Positions 1-7,646 of a stretch of 57,072 nt of DNA are shown in pieces. This stretch comes from Geothrix sp. GTDB lineage: Bacteria; Acidobacteriota; Holophagae; Holophagales; Holophagaceae. Each line of letters starts with the position of its first letter. The first letter of the stretch is position 1. The position numbers and the translations under genes were made by a program. The notes below the pieces were generated by a model. That model did not search any database, was not told where the DNA came from, and was given only the letters and a program-made list of their open reading frames with translations. Location of the stretch: contig JAVBYJ010000030.1 in assembly GCA_030824075.1 (NCBI GenBank), positions 1-57,072 of the forward strand, read 5' to 3'.

Positions 1-522
1 GGTCATGGTAAAGGAGACCGGCAGCGCATCATCCTGGCCCACATCGAGGCCCACTTCCACGGTCAGGGCCCTGGAGGTGTTCTCCAGGCGCCGGTAGAGG
101 TCCGAGATGGTCTTCCGCAGGGCGCTGTGGGAGGCCACCACGGGTTCGACGTTCAGGCCGGATGCGAACCGGACGCTATCGATGGCGTTGAGATCCGAAG
201 GATCGGACATTGCCAGCACCAGGGACTTCGGTTCTTTCGTGGAAATGGGGAGCACCGTGAACTGGTCGGCCAGGCGATGGGGCACCAGCTTGAGAATCTG
301 CGGCTGGACCTCGATGTTGCGCACGTCCATCTGGGGCACACCGGTCTGGTGGCTGAGGAAGTCCATGAGGACCTCTTCAGAGATGTAGCCCAGCGCCACC
401 AGGTTGCTGCCGAGGCGGCCCCGGACGATCTTCTGGTGGGTGATGGCGCTCTGGAGTTGCGACGGCGTAATGAGGCCGCTCTCGATGAGCAGTTCACCCA
501 GCCGCTTGATTGGTTGCTGCAT
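1..522 (-). CDS. MshEN/GspE-N domain protein (5' part only)
   Basis: The gene starts at an ATG whose complement lies at 520-522 and reads off the left edge, leaving 174 codons. The opening residues (LGELLIESGLITPSQLQSAI, then LGYISEEVLMDFLSHQTGVP) have the helix-turn pattern of the MshEN / GspE N-terminal domain. In other bacteria this domain fronts type II secretion and type IV pilus assembly ATPases and can bind c-di-GMP. The second half (LPISTKEPKSLVLAMSDPSD) matches the second lobe of that domain. The ATPase part, if there is one, lies outside the window, so this could be PilB/GspE or a standalone MshEN regulator. It is transcribed divergently from the signalling operon beginning at 612. 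The domain call is seen in sequence; the pilus or secretion role is inferred. Confidence 0.75.
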   Translation of the reverse strand, partial: MQQPIKRLGELLIESGLITPSQLQSAITHQKIVRGRLGSNLVALGYISEEVLMDFLSHQTGVPQMDVRNIEVQPQILKLVPHRLADQFTVLPISTKEPKSLVLAMSDPSDLNAIDSVRFASGLNVEPVVASHSALRKTISDLYRRLENTSRALTVEVGLDVGQDDALPVSFTMT

Positions 523-611
523 AAGGGGTCCCAGGGGTCTTCCGAAGCTGCACAGAGGGTCGTCTCCAAGGTAACCTTAATCAAGACATTTGTGTGCAAA
601 GGGGGGGAGGC

Positions 612-1217
612 GTGGCTTCTGAGGATCTCTGGCGCGCGACGCTTCACGACTTCAACAACCTGCTGGCGGGAGTTCAGGGTGTGCTTGATCTGAGCGACCC
701 GCGGTTGCCCCTTGATGCCCGCAACCGCATCCGACTCGAATCCACCCTTGAGGACGGGAAGACACTCATCACCATGGCGCGGGCCCTGGCCCTGGGCCGC
801 CATCCTGATGCAGGCCTGGCCTCCTGGTGCGAGTGGAAGGCGGGGCTCGACCTGCGGCTGGAACCGATGTCGGCGCTGTTCCGATGCCCCATTGACCTGG
901 TGGACATGGGGGCCGACGGACCCGCCTGGCCGGCCCCCCTTCTGCAGGACTGGGCCGCGGCATTCACCCGGCAGATCCTTCCCTGGGTCGCACCAGGTCC
1001 CCTCCGCCTGGAGGCGAAAGCCACATCGGATGCCTGGATCCTCACGTGGATGGGCGATGCACCGATTCCGGCCGCCCTGAGGCCCGATCCTCCAGCCGAC
1101 GCGCCGATGAACCTGCCGACCCTGTGGCTTCGGGCCACGGGGGAGCGGCTGGGCGTGACCATCGAGGAGGCGCCCGAAGGACTCGTGGCGCGCATGGGTC
1201 GACCGTGCGTGTCCTGA
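612..1217 (+). CDS. ChpT-like histidine phosphotransferase or degenerate histidine kinase core
   Basis: I chose the GTG at 612, preceded by a purine-rich GGGGGGGAGG, giving 201 residues. The N-terminus has a DHp-like H-box, LHDFNNLLAGV, with the candidate phospho-accepting His at residue 12. A second helix rich in Leu/Ala follows. The remaining ~120 residues sit where a kinase ATP-binding domain would be, but no N-box or G-box (DxGxG) is visible. A short DHp plus a dead ATPase-like domain is the architecture of ChpT, which relays phosphate between kinases and regulators. The stop overlaps the start of the OmpR-type regulator by 13 bp, so the two are almost certainly co-translated. It could instead be an orphan truncated kinase. 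Function is inferred from architecture only. Confidence 0.6.
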   Translation: MASEDLWRATLHDFNNLLAGVQGVLDLSDPRLPLDARNRIRLESTLEDGKTLITMARALALGRHPDAGLASWCEWKAGLDLRLEPMSALFRCPIDLVDMGADGPAWPAPLLQDWAAAFTRQILPWVAPGPLRLEAKATSDAWILTWMGDAPIPAALRPDPPADAPMNLPTLWLRATGERLGVTIEEAPEGLVARMGRPCVS

Positions 1218-1888
1218 TCGTTGAGGACCAGGCCAGGACCGCCCGGGAACTCCGGTTCGGGTTGGAAGGGGCTGGAATCGACGGACGCGTGGCCACAAGT
1301 GGAGAGGAGGCCCTCCATCTGCTCGATACCGAACGGTTCGATGCCATGGTCGTGGATGTGATGCTCCCTGGCATGTCTGGGCTGAGTCTGGTCCGACGCT
1401 TGCGGGACCGCAACCAGACCATCCCGGCCGTGTTTTTGTCCGCGAAAGGACATCTGGAGGATCGACTGCAGGGCCTGGAAGCCGGGGGGGATGACTACCT
1501 GGCGAAACCGTACAGCATCCTCGAAGTGGTCGCGCGGCTGCGTTCCATCACCCGGCGGGCTCAGGCGGCGCCCAGCCTCCAGGTGCGTCAGATCGCCGAC
1601 CTGGCTTGGGATTCCCAGACCCGCCGCATCACCCGGTCGGGTGACCGCATCGATCTCACACCCAAGGAATACGCCATCATGACCCTGCTTCTCGAACACG
1701 CCGGTGAAGTGGTGGCGCGGGGCCAGATGGTTCAGGCGGTCTGGGGGATCAATTGCGCGGTGGACCCCAATGCCGTGGACGTGCAGATCCTTCGCCTGCG
1801 CCGCAAGGTGGATGACCCCTACCCCGTCAAGCTCATCCACACCCTGCGTGGCGTAGGCCTCGTGCTGGAGCCTCGTGACCACGCATAG
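1205..1888 (+). CDS. OmpR/PhoB-family response regulator
   Basis: The GTG at 1205 gives a 227-residue protein beginning VRVLIVEDQ, the canonical receiver start. Acidic residues 7-8, phospho-acceptor Asp51 (VVDVMLPG), Ser79 and Lys101 (LAKPYS) complete the receiver active site. The C-terminal ~100 residues are a winged-helix DNA-binding domain (LTPKEYAIMTLLLEHAGEVV ... VDVQILRLRRKVD ... IHTLRGVGLVLE). It overlaps the upstream phosphotransferase-like gene by 13 bp and the downstream kinase by 14 bp, so all three form one translationally coupled signalling operon. Sequence flavour is near the CusR/CopR heavy-metal subgroup, but the signal is unknown. The TonB receptor gene just downstream is a plausible target. 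Confidence 0.93.
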   Translation: MRVLIVEDQARTARELRFGLEGAGIDGRVATSGEEALHLLDTERFDAMVVDVMLPGMSGLSLVRRLRDRNQTIPAVFLSAKGHLEDRLQGLEAGGDDYLAKPYSILEVVARLRSITRRAQAAPSLQVRQIADLAWDSQTRRITRSGDRIDLTPKEYAIMTLLLEHAGEVVARGQMVQAVWGINCAVDPNAVDVQILRLRRKVDDPYPVKLIHTLRGVGLVLEPRDHA

Positions 1889-3227
1889 CGGCAGCATCCT
1901 CCGGAAGCTGCAGACGGGCTTCGGCCTGGCGGCGGTCCTGTTGGCGGGCCTCATGGCGCTGTTCATGGATCGGGCCCTCCACCGATCGCTTGAGGCGGAG
2001 GATGCCCAGGTCATGGAGGGGCAGGCGCGATCCCTGCTTCGGCAGCTGGAGGCAGGCCACCTCCTTCACGACCCTGAAGCCTCGCCGAGGCCAGAAAAGG
2101 CCTCCTGGCGCGTGATGGACGGTGCCGGACGGATCCTTTCCCAGAGCCAGGACATCGCCGGCTTGCCGGCTCTGCCCACGACGAATCCAGGCGGTGGCGC
2201 CCAGGAGGTCCAGGCCGCGGGCGGAGGGGTGTACTCGGTGCTGGTAAGGCCCTGGTCCCACGGGGCAGATCATGGCCTGCTCCAGCTGGTGATGGACCGC
2301 ACGCACGAGGAGGCTCTGATCCGCGGATTCCGCCGGACGCTGCTGGTCGGCGTGGTCCTGGCCATGGCCGTCGCCGCCGCGCTGGCGCGGGCCATCGCCC
2401 GGTGGGGACTGGCGCCCCTCGGGGCACTCATCCTGGAGGCGGGCTCCATCAACGACCGGAATCTCGATCACCGGCTGGCCGCTGAAAATTTCCCCCTTGA
2501 ACTGCAGGAACTGGTGGCCACGCTGAACGCGGCGCTCTCCAGACTTCAGGAATCCTTCGAACGGGTGGGGAACCTGGGCGCCGAACTGGCGCATGAATTG
2601 AGGACGCCCCTCCAGAACCTGCGCAGCACCCTCGAGAATCGCATTCTGCACGCGGGACATGCGGCGATGGAACCCTCGGAGCTGGGTGGTTTGATCGAGG
2701 ATTGCGACCGCATGGCGGCGCTCATCGAGCAGATCCTTTTCCTGGCGCATTCCGAACACGTCCCCTCCGCATGGATGCCGTCGGAGATCCCCGCCGAAGG
2801 CCTGCTGGAGGAAGTCCGCGGTTTCTTCGAGGCGGCCGCCGAGGAGGCGGGCGTGGCGCTCCAGGTCGAGTCCGAATCGGGAATCAAGGTGCGAGGGGAT
2901 CGTTTGCTGCTCACCCGGGCCCTGCACAACCTCACCACCAACGCCCTGCGGCATACGCCCCGGGGGGGGCGAGTGCTCCTCGGGGCGAGGGTGCGACCCG
3001 AAGGCATGATCCTGTTCGTCGAGGATGATGGACCCGGGATCCCGGAGGCCTGGATCCCACGCCTGGGGATGCCGTTTGTGCGTCCCCCCGAAGCGCGTTC
3101 GGCGCTGGGGCATGGCCTCGGCCTGGCCATCGTGAAACGCATCGCCGCCATGCTCGACGGGGAAATGATCGTGGAAAGCCAGGTCGGGCAGGGCACCCGG
3201 GTGCTGATCCAGCTTCCAAGAATCTGA
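1875..3227 (+). CDS. Membrane sensor histidine kinase
   Basis: A 450-residue kinase starts at a GTG that overlaps the regulator stop. It has one transmembrane segment at ~12-32, a ~115-residue periplasmic sensor region, a second transmembrane segment at ~154-176, a HAMP-like linker, a HisKA box with His240 (LAHELRTPLQNL) and an ATPase domain with an N-box (NLTTNALRHTP), a G1 box (DDGPGIPE) and a G2 box (GHGLGLAIV). All catalytic boxes look intact. This is the CusS/EnvZ layout, and its partner is the OmpR-type regulator immediately upstream. The small ChpT-like protein at the head of the operon might be a third element in the relay. The periplasmic part has no domain I recognise, so the stimulus is unknown. 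Confidence 0.92.
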   Translation: MTTHSGSILRKLQTGFGLAAVLLAGLMALFMDRALHRSLEAEDAQVMEGQARSLLRQLEAGHLLHDPEASPRPEKASWRVMDGAGRILSQSQDIAGLPALPTTNPGGGAQEVQAAGGGVYSVLVRPWSHGADHGLLQLVMDRTHEEALIRGFRRTLLVGVVLAMAVAAALARAIARWGLAPLGALILEAGSINDRNLDHRLAAENFPLELQELVATLNAALSRLQESFERVGNLGAELAHELRTPLQNLRSTLENRILHAGHAAMEPSELGGLIEDCDRMAALIEQILFLAHSEHVPSAWMPSEIPAEGLLEEVRGFFEAAAEEAGVALQVESESGIKVRGDRLLLTRALHNLTTNALRHTPRGGRVLLGARVRPEGMILFVEDDGPGIPEAWIPRLGMPFVRPPEARSALGHGLGLAIVKRIAAMLDGEMIVESQVGQGTRVLIQLPRI

Positions 3228-3283
3228 CAAAATATTCAGGTTGATGTAAGGTTTCTCATTCGGTGGCGTATCGAGGAGAACCC

Positions 3284-6046
3284 ATGCCAGTTTGCGTTCG
3301 AGGCGCCCTGTCCCTGCTCACTTTCTGGCTCGTCGCCCCGGGATTGCTGGCCCAGACAACGGCGTCCCTGCGGGTGGAGGTGCTGGATGCCGCTGGACGT
3401 CCCAGCCCAGGCGCAACCCTGAGCCTCGAATCCGTGGATCGCGGTGATCGCCACCTCCTGCGGGCCGACGGGAAGGGCATGGCCTCCATCTCCGGCCTTC
3501 TGCCAGGGATCTACCGCCTCCAGGGGCAGATGCTCCGTCTGAAGGCCGATGAACGGATCCAGCTCCGCCTGCGTTTAGAGCCAGCGCAGGCGACGGTGGC
3601 CGTGGAGGCGTCGCCCCTCCGGATCGAGAGCAGCTCCGTCAGCGCCCAGACCGTCTTCAGCGCCGAGGACCTCGTGCGGCTGCCCTTCGCGCCCCACCGC
3701 TACGTCGAGCACAGCTTTTTGGCCCCCGGCGTTACCCCGTCCGGAAAGCCGGAGCCTGTGGTCCTCGGCTCCATGCTGGACGCCAACGCCTTCCTGGTGG
3801 ACGGCATGGAAACGAAGCTCAGCTCCACGGGCCGCTTCGGCATGAATCTCTCGACGGAGATCCTCGACAGCCAGACCCTCACCACAGGCGGTCATAAGGC
3901 GGAAGTGGGCTTTGCCTCCGGCGGGGTCTACAACCTAGTGACCAAGAGCGGCGGCAACGCGTTCCACGGATCTGCGTACACCAGTCGCATCTTCCGGGGC
4001 CTGAACGCCAAGCCCGACGCGGGCAAGGCCACCACCCCCGAGGAGCGGCCGACGGATGCGAATGAGGTGGGCTTCAGCCTGGGCGGCCCCCTCGTGAAGG
4101 ACGCCCTGTTTTTCTTCGGGGCCTTCAACCGCCAGCTGCTGAGCCTGGATTTCGAGAACGTGCAGCCCGTGGGCACGGCGCCCCACCGGCGGAGTCAGGA
4201 GGAGGACCGCAGCTACCGGTTCCTCAAGCTCACCTGGCTGGCCAGCGCGGACCATCGCTTTGAGTTCAGCTATTTCGGGGATCCCGTCACCCAGACGAAT
4301 TTCGATGCCGCCGGCGACAGCAGCGTGAAGGATGTCCAGCAGCCCAACCGCACCCGCGGCGGGGACAGCTACCTCCTGAAGCATGTGGGGGCCCTCGGGC
4401 CGCGGCTCACCTGGGAAAACACCCTGGGCCTGCACCGGACGAGCTTCCATTGGAGCCCCGCCACGCCCGCAGCCGGTCCCTTCCGGGGTCAACTGGACGC
4501 GCCCGGGAATGAGTCCTTCGGGGCCTATGCGGAGGATCGCCTGGACCGGATCCAGAACCTGACGCTCCGCAGCGAGCTCAGCTTCTTCGTGGGCACCCAT
4601 CAGCTCAAGGGCGGCTTCCAGGGGCTGGTTTCTGACTACACCAAGGTGTTCCAGCGACCCTCCTTCGGCTTGGCCTACCTGGACCGGGCCGCAGGCGGGG
4701 CTGGGCCCGCCGCCGGTGATCTCGCCGTCATCCAGGCAGGCTTGCTGGCGCTTCATGGGACCACCTTTGGCTATGCCTCGGGAGACAGCCTCTCGACCGC
4801 CAGTCCCGTGTCCGGCCAGCTTGCGGGCGGCCTCTCCAGTTACCTGTATCAGCGCACCCAGGCCGACGCTGCTTCCTATGGCCAGCCCCTGAAGCAGCGG
4901 CTTCTGGGGCTGTTTGCGCAGGATGACTGGGCCTTTGCCGACGGGTGGACCGCCAACCTGGGGCTGCGGGTGGACCGGGCGAGCCTTGATGCTGAGGATG
5001 GCCGGAACCTCTACCAGCAGACCCTGCTGAGCCCACGGGTGGGCCTGTCCTGGGATCCCGCGGCGGACGGCCGGATGCGCCTCTTTGCCTATGCGGGGCG
5101 GATCTACAGCCCACCCTCGGCCGGCAACCTGACGGCGGGAGGTGCGACCACGGGAGGTCCCGCCACGGTGTCGCAGGTGTGGATCCCCTCGCTCGGCGAC
5201 TGGCGAACCTGGCAGACCAGCGGGGTGCAGGGGGTGAAGAATGTGGCCCTGGGAGACCTCAGGGCCCCGCGCACCGACCTCTACCAGCTGGGGGCCGAGG
5301 GCAGCCGGGATCTTCCCTGGGTGGGCGCCTGGACCTTCGGGGCCACCTTCACGCTGAAGGCCGTGCGGGATCTCATCGATACCTACAGTTCCAGCTACGG
5401 CTACCTGCCGGAGCTCGATGCCCTGGCCAACAGCTCCTCCACGAAGAAGGTGATCGCCAACCTGCCCCAGTTGAAGCGGGACTACCGTGGCCTCGACCTG
5501 GTGGCCCAGCGCACGTTCGAGGGCGGGCACCGGCTCCAGCTCAGCTACAGCCAAGGGGATCTGAACGGCAACTCCGAGGTGGGTAACGTGAACACCTCCA
5601 CCGGCAAGAACACAGGCTTCGCCTCCATCCCGAGCCTGCGCCAGGACTACCGCCTGCCCCAGTACGACGGGAACCTGAACGAAGAGGTCAAGCACGCCTG
5701 GAAGGCCTTCGGCAGCGCCGCGCTGCCCTGGAACCTGGAGTCCTCCTTCGCGTTCCTCTGGCGGTCGGGCCTGCGGTACAGCAGCCTTTCGAAGGTGTCC
5801 GGGGACAACGTGCTGGCCCCCGGAGCCGTGCGCGGTGATCTGGAGCTGCCCCACGTCATGACCCTGGACCTCAGCCTGGCCTGGCGGACGCGCGTGCAGA
5901 AAGTGGATCTGCGCGCCGCCGTGGATGTCCTCAACGCCACGAACCGCCAGCCCATGATCTGGGTGAACAACGTGGGGGGGGCCTTCACGCCCGGCAACTT
6001 CCAGCAGCCCCGCGTCTGGCAGTTCAGCCTGCGGGCGGGATTCTAA
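3284..6046 (+). CDS. TonB-dependent receptor with carboxypeptidase-regulatory domain
   Basis: An upstream in-frame GTG at 3263 exists, but the ATG at 3284 has a clear GAGGAG site and is followed at once by a signal peptide (hydrophobic core LSLLTFWLVAPGLLAQ). The mature part opens with a ~75-residue Ig-like carboxypeptidase-regulatory domain (LRVEVLDAAGRPSPGATLSL), then a plug (FLVDGMETKLSS ... VYNLVTKSGGN) and a long barrel ending in an aromatic-terminal strand (WQFSLRAGF). At 920 residues it fits the Oar-like receptors expanded in Acidobacteriota, which take up oligosaccharides, peptides or metal chelates. It follows the two-component operon on the same strand after 56 bp and may be its target. 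The substrate cannot be read from the sequence. Confidence 0.9.
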   Translation: MPVCVRGALSLLTFWLVAPGLLAQTTASLRVEVLDAAGRPSPGATLSLESVDRGDRHLLRADGKGMASISGLLPGIYRLQGQMLRLKADERIQLRLRLEPAQATVAVEASPLRIESSSVSAQTVFSAEDLVRLPFAPHRYVEHSFLAPGVTPSGKPEPVVLGSMLDANAFLVDGMETKLSSTGRFGMNLSTEILDSQTLTTGGHKAEVGFASGGVYNLVTKSGGNAFHGSAYTSRIFRGLNAKPDAGKATTPEERPTDANEVGFSLGGPLVKDALFFFGAFNRQLLSLDFENVQPVGTAPHRRSQEEDRSYRFLKLTWLASADHRFEFSYFGDPVTQTNFDAAGDSSVKDVQQPNRTRGGDSYLLKHVGALGPRLTWENTLGLHRTSFHWSPATPAAGPFRGQLDAPGNESFGAYAEDRLDRIQNLTLRSELSFFVGTHQLKGGFQGLVSDYTKVFQRPSFGLAYLDRAAGGAGPAAGDLAVIQAGLLALHGTTFGYASGDSLSTASPVSGQLAGGLSSYLYQRTQADAASYGQPLKQRLLGLFAQDDWAFADGWTANLGLRVDRASLDAEDGRNLYQQTLLSPRVGLSWDPAADGRMRLFAYAGRIYSPPSAGNLTAGGATTGGPATVSQVWIPSLGDWRTWQTSGVQGVKNVALGDLRAPRTDLYQLGAEGSRDLPWVGAWTFGATFTLKAVRDLIDTYSSSYGYLPELDALANSSSTKKVIANLPQLKRDYRGLDLVAQRTFEGGHRLQLSYSQGDLNGNSEVGNVNTSTGKNTGFASIPSLRQDYRLPQYDGNLNEEVKHAWKAFGSAALPWNLESSFAFLWRSGLRYSSLSKVSGDNVLAPGAVRGDLELPHVMTLDLSLAWRTRVQKVDLRAAVDVLNATNRQPMIWVNNVGGAFTPGNFQQPRVWQFSLRAGF

Positions 6047-6054
6047 AAAAATGA

Positions 6055-6156
6055 GACAGGATTAACAGGATTGAAAGATGGATTAACAGGATTTCAGGCA
6101 GTGCATATTTAGCTTTTAATCATGTTAATCAAGCACTTAATCCTGTTAATCCTGTC
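6055..6156. repeat. Inverted repeat of 18 bp flanking an AT-rich spacer
   Basis: The 18 bases at 6055-6072 (GACAGGATTAACAGGATT) are the exact reverse complement of 6139-6156. A second partial copy of the core (GATTAACAGGATTT) lies at about 6080-6093. The arms could form a long stem just after the TonB receptor stop and so act as a terminator. AGGATTAACAGGATT-type tracts are known as dispersed intergenic repeats in many bacterial genomes. Confidence 0.75.
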
Positions 6157-6194
6157 CAAGCATTTTTCGTTACACTCAAGGGTTTGAGCGGATC

Positions 6195-6229
6195 GATGAA
6201 GTTCCACATCCAAACCTGGGGCTGCCAGA
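6195..6229 (+). repeat. Direct repeat copy 1 of the miaB 5' end (35 bp)
   Basis: These 35 bases are identical to 6341-6375, which hold the real miaB start (G plus the first 34 coding bases). The two copies are 146 bp apart. The intervening 111 bp is GC-rich and contains three hairpins: 6250-6260, a perfect 9-bp stem at 6271-6279/6283-6291, and 6298-6309. A short hairpin-rich insert next to a duplicated target could be a REP-like or other miniature element, but I cannot identify it. Confidence 0.85.
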
Positions 6230-6342
6230 ACGGGGCCCCCTCTGCGAGTCGGCGAAGCCGAGGAGTGGGAGCATCGCGCGGTGCGCGATGCGTTCGGGGG
6301 GTTGTCCCCTTCATCCAGCAGTCCCAGGGCCGAGGCCATTGA
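6196..6342 (+). CDS. 48-residue leader ORF sharing the MiaB N-terminus, coupled to miaB
   Basis: Starting at the first repeat copy, an open frame of 49 codons reads MKFHIQTWGCQ (identical to the first 11 residues of MiaB), then 37 unrelated Arg/Gly/Ser-rich residues. It stops in TGATG, so its last base is the first base of the miaB ATG. It is too short to be called by length alone. A weak GAGCGGA lies just upstream. The exact TGATG overlap would make miaB translation depend on this leader if it is used. Alternatively the frame is accidental and merely the product of the 146-bp duplication/insertion. The arrangement is seen directly; use of the ORF is inference. Confidence 0.4.
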   Translation: MKFHIQTWGCQNGAPSASRRSRGVGASRGARCVRGVVPFIQQSQGRGH

Positions 6343-7646
6343 TGAAGTTCCACATCCAAACCTGGGGCTGCCAGATGAACGACCACGACGGCGAGAAGCT
6401 GTCGGGACTGCTGGCGGCAGAAGGCTTCGAGGCGGTGGATGCGGCGGAGGATGCCGATCTGGTGCTGCTGAACACCTGCTCCATCCGCGAAAAGGCCGTG
6501 CACAAGGTCTATTCGGAACTGGGGCGGCTGCGCGCGGAGAAACAGCGCCGGCCCCTGCTGGTGGGCGTCACCGGGTGTCTGGCCCAGCAGGAGCAGGCGG
6601 CGCTCTTCAAGCGGGCGCCGCACATCGACTTCGTGCTGGGCACCATGGCCCTGAAACAGCTGCCGCGGCTGGTGGCCGAAGCCCAGGCGGGCAAAGCCCG
6701 GGTAATGGACACGGGCGAGTATCCGGACAATCACCTGTTCCCGCCCTCCGTCACGCGGCGCCACGACACGGCCAAGGCCCTGGTCACCATCACCGAGGGC
6801 TGCAACCACGCCTGCACCTACTGCATCGTCCCCACCACCCGCGGCACCGAGCGCCACCGTCCCTTCGAGGACGTGCTGAGTGAGGTGCGCGGGCTCGTCT
6901 CTCGCGGTTACCGGGAGGTGGAACTGCTGGGCCAGAACGTGAACAGCTATGCCGGGGGCTGCACCTTCGCGGACCTGCTGGAGCGCGTCTCCGAGGTGGA
7001 AGGCCTCGAATGGATCCGCTTCACCACCAGCCACCCCATGAACTTCACGAAGGAGCTGGCCAAGGTCCTGGTGACCAGCCCCAAGGTGGCGCCCTTCCTC
7101 CACCTGCCCCTGCAGAGCGGCAGCGACGCGGTGCTCAAGCGGATGCTGCGGGAATACACGGTCGGCGAATATCTCGAGCGCCTCGGGTACCTGGGCGAAG
7201 GTCGCGACCGGATGGCTCTTAGCACGGACTTCATCGTGGGCTTCCCGGGTGAGACGGACGAGGACTTCGAGGCCACGATGCGCGTGCTGGACGACGTCGC
7301 GTTTGACGGTTCCTTCAGCTTCATCTATTCCCCGAGGCCTGGAACGCCCTCCCTGCGCCTCAAGGACGATCTGCCCATGACCGTGAAGGCCGAGCGGCTG
7401 CACCGGCTTCAGGAGCGCCAGAAGGCGCTCACGCGGGCCAGCAACGAGCGGTTCCTGGGCCATGAGATTCCCGTTCGGGTCGAGGCCCACGGTCCCAACG
7501 AGTCCGGCTGGTGGCTCGCCCACAGTGGCGAGTGGAAGACTGTGCATCTGACCGCTGGGCCGGGCCGAAACCTGCCCTTTGGCGAACTCGTCCGGGCGAG
7601 GGTCACACTGGCCAGCCCCCATTTCCTGGGGGCGGAGCTGGTCTAG
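6342..7646 (+). CDS. miaB: tRNA-2-methylthio-N6-dimethylallyladenosine synthase MiaB
   Basis: The enzyme uses radical SAM chemistry to add a methylthio group to i6A37 of tRNAs reading UNN codons. The ATG at 6342 starts MKFHIQTWGCQMND, the standard MiaB opening. An in-frame start at 6288 would add 18 residues unlike the family. The N-terminal MTTase domain carries the three ligands of the auxiliary 4Fe-4S cluster (Cys10, Cys46, Cys79). The radical SAM motif is Cys154-x3-Cys158-x2-Cys161 (GCNHACTYC), and a TRAM RNA-binding domain occupies roughly the last 65 residues. The length of 434 residues is normal. The upstream region carries a 35-bp duplication of the gene's own start. The 3' end overlaps the convergent epimerase gene by 4 bp. 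Confidence 0.96.
   Translation: MKFHIQTWGCQMNDHDGEKLSGLLAAEGFEAVDAAEDADLVLLNTCSIREKAVHKVYSELGRLRAEKQRRPLLVGVTGCLAQQEQAALFKRAPHIDFVLGTMALKQLPRLVAEAQAGKARVMDTGEYPDNHLFPPSVTRRHDTAKALVTITEGCNHACTYCIVPTTRGTERHRPFEDVLSEVRGLVSRGYREVELLGQNVNSYAGGCTFADLLERVSEVEGLEWIRFTTSHPMNFTKELAKVLVTSPKVAPFLHLPLQSGSDAVLKRMLREYTVGEYLERLGYLGEGRDRMALSTDFIVGFPGETDEDFEATMRVLDDVAFDGSFSFIYSPRPGTPSLRLKDDLPMTVKAERLHRLQERQKALTRASNERFLGHEIPVRVEAHGPNESGWWLAHSGEWKTVHLTAGPGRNLPFGELVRARVTLASPHFLGAELV

Noticed and set aside
674..2014. 446-codon minus-strand frame over the signalling operon
   Set aside because: Lies opposite three overlapping genes with clear receiver and kinase motifs and has no motifs of its own.
3935..5854. 639-codon minus-strand open frame across the TonB receptor gene
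   Set aside because: Antisense shadow of a GC-rich gene; low-complexity Gly/Ala/Leu composition, no domain, and the plus-strand frame has a clear signal peptide and plug.
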